From Rhodospirillaceae bacterium (GTDB lineage: Bacteria > Pseudomonadota > Alphaproteobacteria > Rhodospirillales > Rhodospirillaceae): DNA of 36,745 bases. Positions 34,315-36,745 of the stretch are shown here, piece by piece. The stretch lies in contig NSIP01000019.1 of the NCBI GenBank assembly GCA_002737725.1, forward strand, positions 1 through 36,745, given 5' to 3'. The position numbers and the translations under genes were made by a program. The notes beneath the pieces were generated by a model. It was not told the DNA's origin. It searched no databases and saw only the letters and a list, made by a program, of their open reading frames with translations. Every line of letters starts with the position of its first letter. The stretch's first letter is position 1.

Positions 34315-35313
34315 ATGGCATTTTCACGCTTCTGGGCAGGACTCGCTGCATTCATTGCGGTGTGCATCTCTCCGGCCTATGCCGCCGATAAGGTGACGTT
34401 CGGCACCGATTGGCGCGCACAAGCTGAGCATGGCGGTTTTTATCAAGCCCTGGCGACCGGCATATATGCCTCCCACGGGATTGAGGTCACGCTGCGTCAA
34501 GGTGGCCCGCAAGTTAATCATGCGCAGTTATTAGCCGCAGGGCGCTTGGAATTTGCGATGGCCCCAAATTCGTTCATCCCGCTCAATTTTGTCGCGCAAA
34601 AAATTCCGATGGTGGCAGTGGCGGCGTTATTTCAGAAAGACCCCGCCGTGTTGATTGCTCATCCTGGCGTTGGAAATGATAGCCTTGCAGCACTTAAAAC
34701 TCGCAAGATCATGATTGGGCCCGACACGCGCGTTGGCTTTTGGCGATTTTTGAAATCTAAATACAACTTCACCGATGATCAGATCGCGCCCTACACATTC
34801 AATATCGCGCCCTTTTTGGCCAACCCATTGGCGGTGCAGCAGGGATATTTATCGAGTGAACCTTTTCAAATTGAACGCATTGGGATCAAACCCAACGTCT
34901 TCTTATTGGCCGACTCTGGATATAGCAGCTACGCTGCGATCATCACGACCTCGCGGAAATTGACCGAAACCAATCCTGATCTCGTTCAGCGATTTGTCGA
35001 TGCATCCATCAAAGGCTGGGCCGATTATCTGTATGGCGATCCCAAACCTGCTGACGCACGCATTAAAGCCGACAACCCCGAGATGACCGATGAGTTGCTG
35101 GCTTACAGCCGCGACAAGCTGCGCTCCTATGGCATTGTCGATAGCGGTGACACGAAGAATAAAGGCATCGGTGTGATGACAGACGCACGGTGGAAATATT
35201 TCTTCGATGTCATGGCCGCAGACGGTCTTTATGCGAAAGATATAGATTACAAAGCGGCCTACACCCTGTCGTTCATTGGCAAAGGTGTCGGACGCGGCCC
35301 GACACGGCCATAG
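34315..35313 (+). CDS. NMT1/THI5-type ABC transporter substrate-binding protein
   Basis: A periplasmic binding protein of about 332 residues. The signal peptide is residues 1-24, ending SPAYA. The NMT1 domain shows VTFGTDWRAQAEHGGFYQALATGIY, split as GTDWRAQAEHGGFYQA and LATGIYASHGIEV, and later VNHAQLLAAGRLEFAMAP. Relatives bind thiamine-pyrimidine precursors, sulfonates, nitrate or riboflavin-like ligands; the ligand cannot be fixed here. The start may be ATG 34315 or TTG 34306. It is followed after 9 bases by the ATPase gene and then the permease, a complete importer. No TPP-riboswitch consensus is visible upstream. Confidence 0.9.
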   Translation: MAFSRFWAGLAAFIAVCISPAYAADKVTFGTDWRAQAEHGGFYQALATGIYASHGIEVTLRQGGPQVNHAQLLAAGRLEFAMAPNSFIPLNFVAQKIPMVAVAALFQKDPAVLIAHPGVGNDSLAALKTRKIMIGPDTRVGFWRFLKSKYNFTDDQIAPYTFNIAPFLANPLAVQQGYLSSEPFQIERIGIKPNVFLLADSGYSSYAAIITTSRKLTETNPDLVQRFVDASIKGWADYLYGDPKPADARIKADNPEMTDELLAYSRDKLRSYGIVDSGDTKNKGIGVMTDARWKYFFDVMAADGLYAKDIDYKAAYTLSFIGKGVGRGPTRP

Positions 35314-35322
35314 ACTCGCACG

Positions 35323-36090
35323 GTGTCCGACGCCCTCTTAAAGCTGTCTGGTGTCTCCCACACGTTTCCCAATGGAACGCGGGCCTTGGCGCCGACCAAC
35401 CTCACCCTTGAAACTGGCTCATTTGTCAGCCTTGTTGGGCCATCGGGCTGCGGCAAATCAACGCTCCTTCGCATTGCCTCGGGCTTGATGCAGCCAAGCA
35501 CTGGGCAGGTGAACCGTGCATTTGCAGCAAAACCCGGCGATGTTGGATTTGTCTTCCAAGACGCCACATTGATGCCATGGGCGAAAGTGATCGATAATGT
35601 TTGCCTACCTTTAGAAATCTCAGGTTCAAATGCTGAGAGTGCGCTTGCGAAAGCGATGTCAGCGCTTGAGCGCGTTGGATTGGCCGAGTTTGCCGATGCG
35701 TATCCGCGGCAGTTGTCTGGCGGCATGCGGATGCGCGTGTCCATTGCACGCGCCATCGTGACGAACCCCCGCCTGCTGCTGATGGACGAACCTTTTGCGG
35801 CGCTAGATGAATTCACGCGCTTCAAACTCAACGACGACTTGCTGCAACTTTGGCAGGCCAATCGGTGGACGGTGATGTTTGTGACGCACAGTGTTCGCGA
35901 AGCCGTTTTTTTGTCCGAGCGTATTGTCGTGATGACGCCGCGTCCCGGGCGCATTGCTGCCGATATTCGCGTCAATCTTCCCGCTCATCGTGATGCAGCA
36001 TTGCGCTTGGGGCATGTCTTTGCCGATGAAAGCGCCCGCATCACGTTAGCCTTGGAACAAGCCATGGCGACGGGAGACCAAGCCGCATGA
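35323..36090 (+). CDS. ABC transporter ATP-binding protein (SsuB/TauB/ThiZ type)
   Basis: A 255-residue ATPase. Walker A is GPSGCGKS (39-46), the Q-loop VFQDATLMPW, the signature LSGGMRMRVSIARA, Walker B LLLMDEPFAALD, and the switch His is in FVTHSVREA. The VFQDATLMPW and FAALDEFTR patterns are typical of ATPases serving NMT1-type importers for nitrate, sulfonate, taurine or HMP. The start is GTG 35323. The stop overlaps the permease start by 4 bases (ATGA). Confidence 0.94.
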   Translation: MSDALLKLSGVSHTFPNGTRALAPTNLTLETGSFVSLVGPSGCGKSTLLRIASGLMQPSTGQVNRAFAAKPGDVGFVFQDATLMPWAKVIDNVCLPLEISGSNAESALAKAMSALERVGLAEFADAYPRQLSGGMRMRVSIARAIVTNPRLLLMDEPFAALDEFTRFKLNDDLLQLWQANRWTVMFVTHSVREAVFLSERIVVMTPRPGRIAADIRVNLPAHRDAALRLGHVFADESARITLALEQAMATGDQAA

Positions 36091-36745
36091 AAAAGCTTGG
36101 ATACGCGCTACTCCCATATTTATTTGGCCTCGTGATACTTTCTGCCTGGGAATTAGGTGTTCGTTTCGGTGACGTGCCTGAATATATTTTGCCTGGTCCA
36201 CTCGCCGTTGTGAATGCGCTATGGGCAAATATTGATGACTTGCTGGATGGTTTGGCTGTGACATTGCAAGTTACCATAATCGCACTGGTGCTCGCAGCTC
36301 TGACCGGTGCCGGTTTTGCATTTCTGCTCGCGCAATCAAAATTGACGGAGCGAATGCTGTTTCCTTATGCGGTGATCTTACAAGTCACGCCCATCGTCAC
36401 GGTGGCCCCCTTTGTGATTATCTGGGTTGATAATATTTTCGGTGTTCTTTTAATTCTCGCCTGGATGGCGGCTGTGTTTCCGATTATTTCAAACACACTT
36501 TTTGGCCTGAAAAGCGTTGATCTCAACTTGCGCGACATGTTTCGCTTGTATGGAGCAACCAAAGTGCAAACGACTTTGCGTTTATTAGCACCATCGACCT
36601 TGCCTCATTTCCTCAGCGGACTGCGTATTGCCGGAGGCTTGTCATTGATCGGCACGGTGGTTGCGGAAATGGTGGCAGGAACCAGCGGCGAGCGTTCGGG
36701 CCTTGCATCGCGATTGCTTGAGGCCAGCTATCGACTTGAGTTGGC
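36087..36745 (+). CDS. ABC transporter permease (partial, runs off window)
   Basis: An open frame from ATG 36087 to the window edge, 219 codons, without a stop. It has several hydrophobic spans (LLPYLFGLVILSAWE; TIIALVLAALTGAGFAFLLA; VLLILAWMAAVFPII). The EAA-loop region follows as YGATKVQTTLRLLAPSTLPH and then GLRIAGGLSLIGTVVAEMVAG, which is typical of SsuC/TauC/ThiX permeases. The ATGA overlap with the ATPase gene shows coupling. The last part of the protein is beyond the window. Confidence 0.9.
   Translation, partial: MKKLGYALLPYLFGLVILSAWELGVRFGDVPEYILPGPLAVVNALWANIDDLLDGLAVTLQVTIIALVLAALTGAGFAFLLAQSKLTERMLFPYAVILQVTPIVTVAPFVIIWVDNIFGVLLILAWMAAVFPIISNTLFGLKSVDLNLRDMFRLYGATKVQTTLRLLAPSTLPHFLSGLRIAGGLSLIGTVVAEMVAGTSGERSGLASRLLEASYRLEL

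Noticed and set aside
33700-34315. Possible TPP riboswitch before the importer
   Set aside because: The conserved CUGAGA and ACCUGAUC-type segments are not present; CTGAGT at about 33712 stands alone.
35259-35975. Long open frame (238 codons) on the minus strand
   Set aside because: It is the antisense of the ABC ATPase, whose motifs are all on the plus strand; the minus product is Ser/Arg-rich and unlike any protein.

Overview
The window reads as chromosomal DNA of an alphaproteobacterium. The evidence is a fused ispDF gene, the block dusB-ntrB-ntrC-ntrY-ntrX-trkA-(D-amino-acid transaminase)-hfq-hflX, a NtrX without the sigma-54 contact loop, and a second block of lytic transglycosylase-rlpA-dacC-tmk-holB-metG-tatD. 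Gene orders of this kind are familiar from Rhodospirillales-like and related Alphaproteobacteria. The exact genus cannot be read from the sequence.

Layout. 1-1870: an IS3-type element end, a decayed pentapeptide-repeat gene, a FrnE/DsbA-like oxidoreductase and the C-terminal remnant of an OmpA-like barrel. 1871-3028 (minus): ispDF. 3161-14401 (plus): dusB, ntrB, ntrC, ntrY, ntrX, trkA, dat, a HAD phosphatase and a membrane-anchored alpha/beta hydrolase. Most are joined by 1-25 base overlaps or gaps of a few bases and are probably largely cotranscribed. 14554-16490 (plus): hfq, hflX and a truncated inositol-monophosphatase-family gene. 16490-17823 (minus): a foreign gene fragment, a hairpin and mazG. 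18111-23285: an accessory region holding a GNAT acetyltransferase, a DUF2235 pseudogene, amn, a signal-peptide-bearing methyltransferase and remnants of an MBL-fold hydrolase and an FkbM methyltransferase. 23278-33665 (minus, apart from a small GIY-YIG gene): tatD, metG, an M2 (ACE-like) peptidase, holB, tmk, dacC, rlpA and an MltB-type transglycosylase. 33797-36745 (plus): a class III cyclase fragment and an NMT1-type ABC importer whose permease runs off the window edge.

How it works together. NtrBC and NtrYX form the paired nitrogen/redox-responsive two-component systems, with dusB (nifR3) as their usual first gene. TrkA gates potassium uptake. Hfq and HflX act on small-RNA regulation and ribosome rescue, and MazG cleans the nucleotide pool. 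The minus-strand block supplies cell-wall remodelling (DacC, RlpA, MltB), replication and dTTP supply (HolB, Tmk) and translation (MetG).

The most distinctive property is gene decay at the seams between conserved blocks. I can read seven remnants: pentapeptide repeat, OmpA-like, IMPase, an unknown minus-strand gene, DUF2235, MBL-fold and FkbM. There is also an isolated cyclase piece. hflX lacks an ordinary start codon at its expected N-terminus and has ACG where ATG should be. I see no CRISPR array, rRNA, tRNA or prophage, and nothing I would confidently call a wholly new multi-gene system.
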